Below, piece by piece: positions 10,901 to 21,794 of a stretch of DNA of 64,000 nt (position 1 is its first letter; every line of letters begins with the position of its first letter). Made by a program: the position numbers and the translations under genes. The stretch is from Lateolabrax maculatus. Taxonomy: Eukaryota; Chordata; Actinopteri; Acropomatiformes; Lateolabracidae. The notes beneath the pieces were generated by a model. The model worked only from the letters and a program-made list of their open reading frames with translations. It was not told the DNA's origin and ran no database searches. The stretch lies in the NCBI GenBank assembly GCA_031216445.1, contig CM062211.1, positions 3,794,001-3,858,000 of the forward strand, given 5' to 3'.

Positions 10901-13900
10901 TGGTTCCACAGAAGAGGAGCTTGATAACTGAAGGCTCTGGCTTCCATTCTACTTTTAGAGACTTTAGGTACCACAAGTAACCCTGCATTCTGTGAGCGTA
11001 GTGCTCTAGTGGGGTAATACGGTACTATCAGCTCTTTAAGATATGATGGTGCCTGACCAATAAGAGCTTTGTAAGTGAGGACGACGACTTTAAATTCTAT
11101 TCTGGATTTCACAGGGAGCCAGTGCAGAGAAGCTAATATTGGAGAAATATGTTCCCCTTTTGCTAGTTCCTGTCAGTACACGTGCAGCTGCATTCTGGAT
11201 AAGCTGGAGAGCCTTTAGAGACTTATCAGGGCAGCCCGATAATAAGGAATTACAATAATCTAACCTAGAAGTAACAAATGCATGGAGTAGTTTTTCTGCA
11301 TCTTTTTGAGACAGGATAGGACTGATTTTTATAATGTTATGTAAGTGGAAGAAGGCAGTCCTTGAAGTCTGTTTTATATGGGTATTAAAGGACATGTCCT
11401 GATCAAAGATTACTCCTAGACTCCTTACAGCGGTGCTAGAGGCCAGGGCAATGCCATCTAGGGTAACTATATCTATACATAGTGCGTCTCGCAGGTGTTT
11501 AGGACCCAGAACAATAACTTCAGTTTTGTCTGAGTTTCTGAGTTTAACAGTAGGAAATTGCAGGTCTTTTATGTCCTTAATACATGCCTGAAGCTTGGCT
11601 AACTTACCGGTTTCATCTGGCCTTATCGATAAGTATAACTGAGTGTCATCTGCATAGCAGTGAAAGTTTATGGAGTGTTTCCTAATAATATTGCCTAGAG
11701 GAAGCATATACAAGGTAAATAAAAGTGGTCCGAGCACTGAACCTTGTGGAACTCCGTGACTAACTTCCGTGTGCACGGAGGATTCATCATTTACATGGAC
11801 AAACTGAAATCTATCCATGCTGTCTCTGTGCAATGATGCTCTCTAAATCCTGACTGAAAATCCTCAAATAAACTAAGTCACATAACTGATCTCAAGGATT
11901 TTGGAGAGAAAGGGAAGGTTAGATATAGGTCTATAGTTGGTTAAAACCCCTGGATCAAGCATAGGCTTTTTAAGAAGAGGTTTAATTACAGCTACTTTAA
12001 AAGGACTGTGGTACATGGCCTGTTGATAAAGACAGATTGATCATGTCTAATAAAGAAGTGTTAACTAAGAGTAAAACTTCTTTAAGCAGCCCAGTTGGAA
12101 TGGGGTCTAAGAGGCTGAAGGTAGTGTCCTCTGAAAACATTTCAGTTGTCATTTGGTGTAATTGCAGTGTGTTTTTGTAATGTGTTGTGTGTAATGTGTT
12201 GTGTTGTTAAATTGATGAAGATGTTTTCCTAAATTTGCTTGTATTTTTTCTACTTGCATGTGTTTTCTTAGGTTGCAGTGCGTTGAGCTTTCAGGGCCAC
12301 CTTAGATGAGGGTTGAGGGGATAAGGGAAGGAAACGGGGTCGTTGACGAATGTTCGTGGACCACAGTCAGCTGGTGTTCGCAAGGTGGGAGGGGACCGTG
12401 GGAGTCGAGACTCTGACCGGTGGGGGGCTAGTAGCTGTGGGATAAAGCGAATAGGGTTGAGGGATAAAAAGGATGAGGGAAGGAAACAGGGTTGTTGACG
12501 GATGGATGGAAGAGAACCTGGGCTGGCGTTTGGTGTACCTGTCTTCCAGCAAATAGTTAGAGAGAAGCATGGTGATGCACTGTATTTTCTCTGAGGGCAG
12601 AGATGCCTGGAAGAAATTGATTCAGGAATGATACGCAAGAACTTGATAGAGGGGCTAGGTCCTGAGGTTTTCCTCTTCAGGAAGAGGGATGCAAAATTCT
12701 GGGAAAGCTGAGACTTGTTGACTTGAGATGAGGAGGTGGGGATGAGAAGTGAAGAGAAAATCGTCATCATGTATGAAAGTCTTTAGATCATAGTCAGGAT
12801 CCAGCACAGGAGGTGTCAGGAGGTACTCCTATACCTGGATGGAATCTGCATGTAAAGCCGTCGAGAAAAGTGAACAATCTTTCTCCTCTTGTCTGTTTTC
12901 TTTCTTCTATCTTTCTGGCTGTTCCATGAGAAAAAGGGACGTGAGCGAGTTTGGGGAGCACTGACTGTGCATGCTCTGGCGGGGTTAGGGAGGGCTCTAT
13001 ATGACTCACAGGAGAAGGACGTAAGGGCTGCGAAAATGCAACATTTACATTCAGGGGATAGACCAGTTGGAAATGAAGAGGAGGCTGAGAATCACCAACC
13101 TGATTAGCCTGTAGCGGGGCCTTTTGAGTTGCTGGACAGGGGTAATGAGTTAGCTAGGAGAGAAAAGGAAGGAGCAGAAGCCATATTGTTATGAGTGCTA
13201 TTGCTTTGAGAAGTAGACTTGAGAGGTGATTAAAAGGTGTGGTTGAGGCTTGGTCCTCTCTGTACCCAAGTTAACTCATTAACTCCATTACTGATATGAC
13301 TGAACATGATGGACATGAGATACATGATGGATGAAAACTCTGGTTCTCTATCCTATCAGGTGACACTGGTTCACCCAAGTGAGGCCATCACAGTGCTGCG
13401 GAGGGTGACCAGCGAACAGCCTGATAGGGTTCACGTCAAAAGCCTATTTCGCTCAGGCTCACTCTCTGAAACTACCATCTGTAACGTCTGCCTACGTCCA
13501 ACCCGGCAGCCTCTGTGCAACTACACTGACCTCCGTACAGGTGAACCTTGGTTCTGCTACAAGCCAAAGAACCTGAGCTGTGATGCCAGGATCATCCAGT
13601 CCAATGGAGAGTTCAAACACAACCTCAACGCAGAGGAGGTGAAGCTCTTTCAAAGGTAAGGGGGCAGAGAGACAGGATTGACATATGTACCTCCTTGGTG
13701 GGACATTTCAGACGTTAACTATGGGCAAAAAAGATTGAATGTAAAGATGTTCATGTTTTAAAGATCAGAATCGGAATCATACGGATCTGAAACAGAATCA
13801 GCTTCATTCTGTTTGTATTGGCTATTGAGCCTCTAGAAGAGCTCATTAGAACTGACCCAATGATTAGGGGCTTTAATGTTAAAGGCTCAGTACATAAAAT

Positions 13901-16900
13901 TTCTCTTTATGCAGACAATCTCTGGCTGTAATTAAAGGAATACAGAAAATAAAAATCAACCTAATCAGTAGGAATCAGACTTTAATTGAGAACTTTGGAG
14001 AGTGTCTGCTGTGCTTCATTTATTGATAAATAACTATACGTTTTGATTTACGGTGTTTTCACTGAACAAACTTGAAGAAGCACACTTATTTTATGCCACC
14101 TGGGGGCAGCACAACAAGCTATCAACATATCATTGATCATATATCATGTTATAAAGTTGATATGGCTAAAGTGTTTATTTACACATCCAGTAGACATGAA
14201 GCAACATTAGCATTCATTTGGACTTGTGTTAATGGCCAACTCTCACTCTCCTTTTAGTCTTAGTTTGGTCTCCACCAAATCCTGAGGGAAGTATCCATCT
14301 TAGCTGCTTAATGCTCCACTATGTTCATCAGCTAGCTTCTAACTTGTTCCATTGGCTGTTTAGTGGTCAGTTAATCAAAGTTTTCTTTGATTAAAACGGC
14401 TGCCTGCTGCATCTAATAAAATATGTTTATGAGAGTGCTGAGACTCAACCAGACAGAAAAGTTGTGGGGCATAAAAAAACAAAACAATGAGCTGACAGAG
14501 TCAGGTGATATTTCTCTGTGGGTTCATCACTGCAAGTGACACCTTGCACGTTACACAAAGTCATTGTTTATAGGACAATATAGCTGCACTATATATTATT
14601 ATATAGTGCAGCTTTAACTCCCAAAATGGATTCTTAAAGGATAAGTTTTGTGTAATTTTGAATTAACTTTAAAGCAGTTGTTTCCCATTTTAGTCTTTGT
14701 AGTTTTAACTTCATAAAATGATTTCAAATTTCTTCCTTTCTTGTATTTATTTTAAATGTTGTGTGTGTAAAACGTATTGTGTGTGCTTTTCTTCAGTGGT
14801 GTCAACATGAAAGTCTCCATTCGGGCTGCAGGACCTGCCAGTGTCACCGTGTTGCCAAAAAAAGGTAAAGCACGATTACTCCACTGCCTATGATAATTAC
14901 TAAAAACTTACTGTACTACAAACAAAGTAAAACGAGGAGAAAAAACATTTTACCACTTTCTTCTGGGTAGCGTTGTCCTCTAGTGAGATATATCCAGGCC
15001 AATTTGATCAGAGCGCTTGGAGCATGGAGTAGAGGGCTAAACGTTCTTGAATGTGGCACCATCTGTTAGCACTGTGTCTATTTTCTCTGCAGTAAGGATA
15101 GACCATGTTCACAAACTTCATAAAACCGCTTTAAATTAATTTATTAAGAATTTACTTGAGTAAAAGTACAGTTTCCCATAAACAAAATCCTCAAATAAAA
15201 GTAAAAAGTAAATAAAACTGTATTAAAAGTAATTGGTCAATAAACTACTCAAAGTACAAGTAACTTTGTTTTAATATTGTTTAATGTGTAAGGGCCAAAA
15301 ATGTTACAAGTCCAAGTCAGGTTTCAAGTCGTTGAGCCAGAGTCAAGTCTGAAATATCTTTTTGGAATTAGAAGTGTTACATCTGCTGTGCATCAGGTTC
15401 AAAATAACCACTGTGCAACATGGTTTTTATCTAATTAAGCTATTTCTATTTAATACAATTATTTTAACCCAATTGCAGTAACCCAAACCACAGGATTGTT
15501 TAGTAAAGAGTCTTTAATTTCTTCTTGAATGGTGTTTACAGCAAACAGGCAATAGATATGCAGTCCAAAAACAGGCTGAATCACAGAGTCTCTTGAGAAG
15601 TCTAACCTCTCGTATAAGTCCAGCAAGTAGATGTAATCCAGCAGAGTAGCAGCAGAACGCCACACCAGCAGACAAACACCAGTAAGGGAAAAGACACAGA
15701 TCGTGGTCAGAGACAGAAGGCAGAATAGTTTACCGGGAGAACGACGGCAGTGGCCGGCAGGGAGAGAGGAGCAGAGGGGAGGAGAGTGGAAAATTACTGG
15801 CAGAGCAGCAGAGGAATGGATGTGACAGTGTTTACTATTTGCATCTACCAGTTAACCATTACAATACACACAGCTGAAACACTGCCACTTTATGCTTATG
15901 AAAGATTGGGTTAAAATAATGACCATTTTCATATTTGCTTTTGTTGCTATCGTTTGCAGCTGGCGGGTAAATTAGTCACGGAGAAGTTAAAACAGGTGCT
16001 CTCATGTTCTCCTTGGGATCATCATTGTTAGTAGTTGGTAATTTTCTACATTCATACACCTGGTGAGGTAGATGGGTTTGGTATATGTACAGTCCAGTGA
16101 AGTTTGATCCCTGTAAAGCTGCAAACTACAAAACATTTACACCATTTAGGTCTTTTAATAATGAGTTTTATCCTCAAAACATTGTGGACAGACTATTGCT
16201 TTAGAGCAGTAGTCACCAACCCTGCTCCTCGAGAGCTCTAACTCTGACACCTGATTACCTTGTTATCAAGTCCTTGACAAACTTCTGCTGCTTGATAAAG
16301 AATAAAATGATCCTTTAACTTCCTCACAGGTCAACCAGAGGTGGAGAGCAGCATTGTGAAGTCTGGACTCTCTGGTTATTACTACCAGGGTGTGTGGAGA
16401 GGACTAGGTGGCACCACAGTTCACCAATTCAACCCCTCTGCCATCACTCAGTGTCTGAAAGGCAAAGTAGTCCACCTTTATGGAGACTCCACCATGAGGC
16501 AGTGGTATGAATACCTCATCGCAGTTCTGCCAGGTAGCTGATTCACAATGATTTCTGGCAACAGTTTGTTTTTGTTCACACTGTAGCTTAATCCTTTCCC
16601 TCTTTAACACTTGTAGGTCTTAAGGATTTTAACCTGCACAACCCAAAGAAAGCTGGACCTTACATGGCCTTGGACTATGCAAACAACATCTTGGTGAAAT
16701 ACCGCTGCCACGGTCCCCCTATTCGTTTTGGCACCCTCTCAACCAGAGAGCTGCGTTACGTTGCCAATGAACTAGATGGTTTAAGTGGAGGTCCCAACAC
16801 TGTTGTAGCTTTGAGCATCTGGGCTCACTTCACCGCTTACCCCATGCAAGTCTTCATCCGGCGGCTACAGAGCATCCGCAGGGCGGTGGTGCGGCTCCTA

Positions 16901-17170
16901 GACAGGGCTCCAGGCACGCTGGTTGTAATCCGAACCGGGAACCCTAGAGAATTGACAGTTGCTTTGGCAGTAAACATTGGTGACTGGCAATTTCTGCAGT
17001 GTGACAAGTTGCTCAAAACCATGTTCAGAGGTCTGAATGTTCATCTGGTGGATGCCTGGGGGATGACCGTTGGCTACTACCTACCGCATGCCATCCACCC
17101 AGCACCTCCCATCATTAAGAATATGATTGATGTTGTCATGTCCTACACATGCCCTCAGAAGGGCAGCTAG
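7847..17170 (+). CDS. nxpe-like: NXPE-family protein (NXPE3-like), alpha gene, unit 1; six coding exons
   Basis: Coding exons are 7847-7945, 8626-9072, 13360-13655, 14797-14864, 16330-16533 and 16617-17170, all with GT-AG borders and compatible phases (0, 0, 2, 1, 1). Together they give 555 residues, the usual NXPE length. Residues 10-26 form one hydrophobic signal anchor, so a type II Golgi/ER or secreted lumenal protein is likely. Exons 2-3 encode the neurexophilin-like part, with a cysteine cluster (ICNVC, LCNY, WFCYKP, LSCDA). Exons 5-6 encode the PC-esterase domain with GDS nucleophile motif YGDSTMRQW (Ser357) and C-terminal DAW (Asp517) and HAIHP (His532). Human NXPE1 has been linked to sialic-acid O-acetylation; the substrate here is unknown. 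The residue three before His532 is His529, not the Asp of a canonical DxxH. Fish carry many NXPE paralogues, so orthology to a specific member is not claimed. Confidence 0.9.
7946..8625 (+). other. Alpha intron 1 (unit 1)
   Basis: 680 bp, no recognisable repeat. It contains the intact site tcacattcct (8118-8127) at which beta carries an inserted element. The open frame at 8261-8491 has no family signature. Same at 27078-27757. Confidence 0.75.
8626..9072 (+). CDS. nxpe-like: NXPE-like alpha, unit 1, coding exon 2
   Basis: The acceptor is ccctgccag|TTTCAG and the donor CAGGTTCAG|GTGAAG. It encodes 149 residues of the neurexophilin-like region, with the stretch GDQLEVFIKMYDFQGHPK and an N-glycosylation sequon (NGSYS). 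It starts and ends in phase 0, so it is a symmetric exon. Confidence 0.9.
9073..10384 (+). other. Alpha intron 2, 5' part (unit 1)
   Basis: Part of this stretch (from about 9370, 'aaagctaacgtttgctctatgagtt') aligns to the short beta intron 2. The section 9740-10250 holds a 134-codon minus open frame of low-complexity Ser/Pro/Leu composition that I cannot assign; it may be an unlisted retroposon. Same at 28205-29516. Confidence 0.45.
10385..12150 (-). mobile_element. 5'-truncated L2/CR1-like LINE with RT fragment in alpha intron 2 (unit 1)
   Basis: The minus strand encodes reverse-transcriptase pieces: a palm segment with SHGVPQGSVLGPLLF and the catalytic YADDTQLY box (within 11090-11833), then RLDYCNSLLSGCP and a C-terminal tail ending near 10813. 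The 3' UTR ends in the short tandem CAAGTCAAGTCA at about 10388-10400, the usual 3' terminus of this family here. Upstream (11850-12150) RT fingers are readable but interrupted by stops, with a deletion before the palm, so it is inactive. It is antisense to the host gene. Confidence 0.85.
12151..13359. other. Alpha intron 2, 3' part; unassigned repeat-like sequence (unit 1)
   Basis: It contains an imperfect internal duplication: 'gggttgagggg..ggaaggaaacggggtcgttgacg' near 12309 and a related copy near 12455. Minus open frames at 12291-12770 are Pro/Ser-rich and unassigned. It is absent from beta intron 2, so it arrived with or after the intron expansion. Same at 31283-32491. Confidence 0.4.
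13360..13655 (+). CDS. nxpe-like: NXPE-like alpha, unit 1, coding exon 3
   Basis: The acceptor is ctatcctatcag|GTGACA and the donor CAAAG|GTAAGG. It encodes 98 residues plus two bases and carries the conserved cysteines (CNVC, CNY, FCYKP, SCDA). It shows the strongest amino-acid divergence from beta. Confidence 0.9.
13835..13930 (+). mobile_element. L1-like LINE relic in alpha intron 3 (unit 1)
   Basis: On the plus strand 'LIRTDPMIRGF...SLYADN' resembles the RT segment leading to the YADD box of fish L1 elements. In beta (59165-59410) the relic extends further downstream. Its presence in both shows it predates the alpha/beta split. Same at 32967-33062. Confidence 0.5.
14582..14613. repeat. 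Perfect 14-bp inverted repeat with 4-base loop
   Basis: AGCTGCACTATATA, loop TTAT, then its exact complement. The left arm is missing at the matching site in beta (about 63830-63855). Same at 33714-33745. Confidence 0.85.
14797..14864 (+). CDS. nxpe-like: NXPE-like alpha, unit 1, coding exon 4 (68 bp)
   Basis: A short exon with acceptor ttttcttcag|TGGTGTC and donor AAAAAAG|GTAAAG. It encodes SGVNMKVSIR...LPKKG and joins exons 3 and 5 in frame. Confidence 0.85.
14865..16329 (+). other. Alpha intron 4 with teleost repeat fragments (unit 1)
   Basis: About 15150-15270 is an 'acttgagtaaaagtac'-type fish transposon remnant. 15470-15840 is unassigned. 16205-16310 ('caccaaccctgctcctcgagagct') looks like the end of a hAT-type non-autonomous element. 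No exon is missing, because phases match across the intron. Same at 33997-35461. Confidence 0.45.
16330..16533 (+). CDS. nxpe-like: NXPE-like alpha, unit 1, coding exon 5 (GDS motif)
   Basis: The acceptor is cttcctcacag|GTCAACC and the donor CTGCCAG|GTAGCT. It encodes the start of the PC-esterase domain: GYYYQGVWRG, then HLYGDSTMRQW with the nucleophile Ser codon at 16488-16490. Confidence 0.9.
16617..17170 (+). CDS. nxpe-like: NXPE-like alpha, unit 1, terminal coding exon 6
   Basis: The acceptor is acacttgtag|GTCTTAAGG; the stop TAG is at 17168-17170. It encodes 183 residues completing the esterase domain, ending ...MIDVVMSYTCPQKGS. Asp517 and His532 are the candidate catalytic-site positions. 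Confidence 0.9.
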
Positions 17171-17325
17171 AAGCTAGAAGAATGTTTAGGGAGAGGAGGG
17201 GGGATTACAATGGAAAACAATTCAGGGTACAAATAGACTTTTAAGGTCAGAATCTACTTCTAGCCTGACTTAGATACCTTCTGTAATTTCACATCAGTCT
17301 AAGATAAACTGTTGAGACTAAGTCA
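17171..17325 (+). other. Start of the 3' untranslated region, alpha gene (unit 1)
   Basis: Directly follows the stop codon. No AATAAA occurs in the first few hundred bases; candidates are ATTAAA near 17976 and AATAAA at 18792. The polyadenylation site is not determinable from sequence alone. Confidence 0.35.
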
Positions 17326-17475
17326 GGTCAATTATATTTATATAGCACCAAATCAAACAGAAGTTACCTTAGGAAACTTTTCATGTGAAGTAGGTCTAGA
17401 CCGTACTGTTTAGAATATTATTTACAGCGACCCAACAATTCCCGCCATGAGCAAGCACTTGGCGACAGTGGCGGG
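17326..17475 (-). mobile_element. L2-like LINE 3'-tail fragment (unit 1)
   Basis: Homologous to the 3' terminus at 10388-10530 (gtcaggtcaattatatttatatagc..., then 'gtaggtctagacc' and 'gacccaacaattccc'). A solo tail from a 5'-truncated insertion. Same at 36458-36607. Confidence 0.7.
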
Positions 17476-17885
17476 TGTTAGGGACAGAGAAATTTTGGAA
17501 CCACTCTCATATTGTCGGTTTAATATGAAGCAGAAGCCAGGAGATGGTTTGCTTAGCTCAGTTTAGCAAGGAGACTGGAACCAGGAAAAAGGCTAGCTTG
17601 GTTCTGTTGAAAGGTAACAAAATCTGACATGATATATCTCATTAATTTCAGTCCAAAAACAAAAGTGTATAAATGACAATTTGTACAGATGAGATATAAC
17701 ATTTTTATTAGTGAGCTTCAGAAGTACTGGTAGGCGAATTTTGTTACCTTTGAACAGAGCTAAGCTAACTGTTTCCAGCTTTAAATTGAATGGACACATA
17801 TGATAGAGCTATCGTCCTTCTCATCAAACTCTAGGCAAGAGGGATTAAACACATTTCCCAAAATGTCTAACTATTCCTTTAACTT
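17476..17885. mobile_element. Teleost non-autonomous transposon-like repeat (unit 1)
   Basis: It contains 'gctaagctaactgtttccagc' and ends 'cccaaaatgtctaactattcctttaa', a terminus similar in inverse to 'ttaaagggatagtttgga' near 3622. These phrases are typical of an abundant fish repeat. Same at 36608-37017. Confidence 0.5.
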
Positions 17886-19132
17886 AACCTTCAAACAGAG
17901 CCATATACAATATATACTGTATATCTGCATGTGGTGACTTTATGTGTCAACCTTATAATACCATAATGACAGACATTAAATGAGAAGATGATAATTATTC
18001 ATCATATACAGTCAGGGTCATGTGGGCATCTGCTGATCTGAAAATATGGGAAATGCCTTTCAGCAGCTAAGAGGTAAGACATTCAAACATGGGACTATTA
18101 GACATGTGAAAAGACCTCATTATTATTAATTTTTTGGAAAGGAACTTGAACAAAGAAAGGAATTGATACAGAAGAAGATTCAGGGATGGGAAGAGTAATG
18201 TTTCGTGCCACTGGTAAAGACCATAATAACAGGAGAAACCCAATGTCTGCTCTTCTGATTTCTGCTCGTTTTTTTCTTCTTCTTCTTTCTCCTTTCTTTC
18301 AGTCTTTCCTTCTGAGCCTCTTTACTCCAACATCTATGCCATCTTTTTGATGCGCAAGCCCACCTCTGTCTTGGATCCCTCAGCCCGATAGAAAGTGCTG
18401 AAGGCCGGCATCTAGCGAGCGTCATCTCATAAGTTGCTGCTCCAGTCTGTGTTCTAACCACAAACACCAAAAACACCACAAAGTTAGAAATGAAGAAACA
18501 TGCTCCAGTCTGCACTAACAAATGTGCCTTAGTGATAACATCACCAACACTGCAACGAACTTTGAACCCAAGCAACATCGCACAAATGCTGCCACTGTGT
18601 TTCCATCACTACCCATTCAAGCAGGTGTGAAAGAAGACAACATCATCATCTTGTTTCCTGCTGAGACAAAGACCAAGACCAGGTCGTTCCTTCACAACTT
18701 TTTTCAGCTCCTATCAGGTGACACTTAAGATTTTCCTGTGCTTTGGGTTTGGCGCTGCAATGTTAGTGTAATATAGAAAGGTTAAGTCAGAAATAAAGTC
18801 TCCCACCAACATTCAAACTCATTCAATTGTTTCCAGGACTTACCTGTTGGCTCCACAGCGACCTTTCAGCTGCTGAATAGTGCAATTCGTTTTATTGGCT
18901 TGAATAACAGTAAGGTTTTCATCCTGGTGGTGGTCTCATTTGTTTGCAATATTTTAATGCCTTTTAAGCCATTCTTGCTACATTGGTTAATTGATTGAGT
19001 TGAAATGTGACACACATCTAAAGCTGAATGTGATATGCAAAAAAAGCCTCTTGGACAATAAAGGCCACCATGATGGATTCTTTGCTCATTTGCATAAGCT
19101 GAAAAACATATTTTTGACCTATCCTCCTAAAT
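17886..19132. other. Downstream intergenic sequence with one exon-like stretch
   Basis: A pyrimidine tract and 'ctttctttcag' (ending about 18301) precede a 29-codon plus-strand open stretch with LYSNIYAIFLMRKPTSV, stopping at TAG near 18390. It looks like a terminal exon, but I recognise no family and see no partner exons. The rest shows nothing. Same at 37018-38264. Confidence 0.25.
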
Positions 19133-19996
19133 TGTAGGTCTGATTGGTACGGATTTTCTGTGGTTCATTATTGGACCAATCTTATTTAATAAATAATAAT
19201 CTAATAAAGCTTGTTGATATCTTTTTTAGTTTCTGAGATAAAAAGAAGGGGAAAGGCATGTACAGTAAGACTGAATGTAGCATTGTGTGCAACAAGTCAG
19301 CTGCAGTGTAGCAGATAAAAGTCTAGTCTACTTGCTGGGCTGATGTGGTGTGTTGGTAATTCCATCTTCCTCTGGTTCAAGGATGCTTATTATTCTTCCT
19401 TCAGGGTTTTGCCCAACCTTGGGGTCAACAAATGCCACGTGAATGGATGTAGGGAAATAGTCATCATTGTAGTAGGTGCATGTATTATTATCAAATAATT
19501 CCATTTTTGACATTTCCTGTTTCCACGTGCCTGTCTCAATAATGCCCTTTGTAGCTCAGTTTCAGTTTCAGGCTAATCACGTGTGATAGATTGGTTGGCC
19601 CACACACAGTTGGTCCTCCCATTTTTTCGAATATATAAAGATTTAGTTGGGGTTTAACAAGACTGAATGCTTCTTCTTTGTCCTTAAAACCAATTGTCCC
19701 AGAGGAAATAATGTTTTTATGACCGATGGCAGGCTTTACAAAGCTGAGCAAAGCCACTTCAGCAAGTTCAATTCTATTTAAAGAAGATTTTTCCTTCCAA
19801 ACATTTCACTTTTTTGACTGTTAATTATAGCGCCATCATCAGGTCGATTAGGATGATATTTTTTGTGAAGCTTTTGTACATCATTTCCAGTTATGGTGCT
19901 TTGTTTCGTGTCTGTAATTAGTTCTAGCTCATAGCAAATTCAGGGCAAATTGAGCAAAGGCATAAAAAGAAAGAATACAATGAATAGGCAACGCCC

Positions 19997-20997
19997 ACAT
20001 GCACCAATAATAATAATCATAAAAAAAACCTTTAGTTATATAGCATCTTTAAAAACAGGGTTTGCAAGTGCTTTGACAGAAAGAGCAAAATCAGGATACT
20101 CAGAAGGCCATTAAACAAGTTAAGATTGGGTTAAAACAGGCAAAAAACATAAAAAATTGTGGAGAGAAGACAAAAGGGTGAAGGATAAAAAGGAAATAAC
20201 TAAATAAAATAAAAAAATTTAAATAAAAAGAACAAAAGCAATAAAAATACAGTTTTAAAGCAAAGATTTAAAAGAAGTGGTTTATTCTGCAAGCCTCATC
20301 TCCTCAGGTAGGTCGTTCCAGAGCCGAGGGAAATAGCACGGTCACCATTAGATTTAAGCTTTGACTTTGGAACGGCCAGAAAGGCCCCACCTGAGGATCT
20401 AAGGCTGCATGCTGGCTCATATGGGGTCAACATTTCTGTTAAGAAGCTTGGTGCCAGACCCAGACGTGATGAACAGGGAGCCCGTAGAGAGAAACCAGGA
20501 CTGGGGTGATGTGATGTCGTCTGTTAAAACCAGTAAGAAGCCGAGCTGCTGCATTCTGAAGTAGTTGGAGGCGAGAGAGTGACTTTTGGTTTATGCCGGA
20601 AAGGAGGGAGTTACAGAAGTCGAGTCTAAAGAAAATGAGTGTGTAAATAACAGCAGCTTTTGGGCTCAGTAGGTCTCAGGGTAAGGTAAATCTGTGTGTC
20701 TTATGCATAGCAATGAAAGGAGACGTTATAATGTTGTAAGATTTGGCCATGTTGAAGCATGTAGATAGAAAATAAATTGTACCTAAAATTGTACCCTAAA
20801 TTCAGAACAGAAGGATCAAGGCTAGGTTTCATTAAAAGAGGCTGGACCACAGCATGTTTTAAAATAGATAGAAAAATGCCTTTTTCTAAGGAGCTATTAA
20901 TAATCAATAAAATATTGTGCCCAACTGTGTCAATAACCTCTTTAAGATATTTAGTTGGAACAATATCAAGGCTGCACGTGGTTGATTTCGGATGGGA
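19997..20997 (-). mobile_element. Truncated L2/CR1-like LINE fragment (unit 2)
   Basis: Same sequence as 865-1865, shifted by the 19,132-bp period. Confidence 0.65.
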
Positions 20998-21431
20998 AAG
21001 GAAAAAAAAAACGAACTGAAATTTAAAAAACTAAACTAGAAAAACAAGACTTTAGATAAAAAACTAACTGAAACGATATTGTGTACTAACTCAGATAAAA
21101 ATATACAAGAAATGTCTTTAGATTTTTAGTTTTTTAGTTTTTAGTCTTTGTCAATTTGGTCAAATGTCTCAACAAAACAAGCATGAGGAGGCATTGGTGC
21201 ATGTTTATTGAGACATGACTGAGTGAAATGCCTTCACAAAGTGTTTTGTTTGAATTGTAATACCTATTCTGAACTCCTTTAATCTTGCCGGATATATACC
21301 CCTCATATTATAATAAAAAAACCTAAATAATACTGAAACTAATACAGAGTAGACTAAAACTAAACTTAATAATAATAAATTAAATTAAACAGTAAAAACT
21401 AAACTGAAACAAGCAACACCACTCTGGATAC

Positions 21432-21794
21432 TGTTGTGGAAAAATCCAGGTTAGAGGTTTGCTGTAGTGTTGTGAGTTTATTCAAGCATGCCGGCACCCT
21501 GGTGCACTGACGGACTCAGAGCGGATCTGAGTCGGGGAGTGGACCCAGAGTCAAGACAGAGATACAGTTTTATACAGAAAGAACAAAGCAGTGACGTAAG
21601 AACAACAGGAAACAAAAGGTAGGAAGAGTACATTTGCTATCAGACTTGCAGGGGACACCTAGATGACAAGATCAAACGGTTAATTAGCAGAGGGGAAGGA
21701 ACTCCAGACTTAATCAATTCAGCAAGTCTGCAGGGGGGGCCCCAATGTGTATTCTCTATCAGTCTGAAGGGGGCTCAATGTTTATTCTTCTTCA
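21432..21794 (-). mobile_element. Solo LTR, 363 bp (unit 2)
   Basis: Same sequence as 2300-2662, with the same ATAC flanks. Confidence 0.75.

Larger units (their letters stand above)
13656..14796 (+). other. Alpha intron 3 (unit 1)
   Basis: 1,141 bp. It holds an L1-like relic (13835-13930) and a perfect 14-bp hairpin (14582-14613). Same at 32788-33928. Confidence 0.7.
1..19132. repeat. Tandem segmental duplication unit, copy 1 (19,132 bp)
   Basis: The sequence starting at base 1 recurs at 19133 and again at 38265, an exact period of 19,132 bp. Coding exons, repeats and microsatellites, including the (AC)25 and (GT)10 runs and the G10 homopolymer, coincide with no indel wherever I compared them. 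The unit holds one complete NXPE-like gene (7847-17170) plus about 7.8 kb upstream and 2 kb downstream. The window edge sets the phase, so the true left boundary lies outside. It may be a real, very recent duplication or an assembly duplicate. Confidence 0.95.

Noticed and set aside
18630..18740. 'ctcctatcaggtgacact' resembling the exon 3 splice acceptor
   Set aside because: Only about 15 bases match and a stop follows at once; coincidental rather than a duplicated exon.
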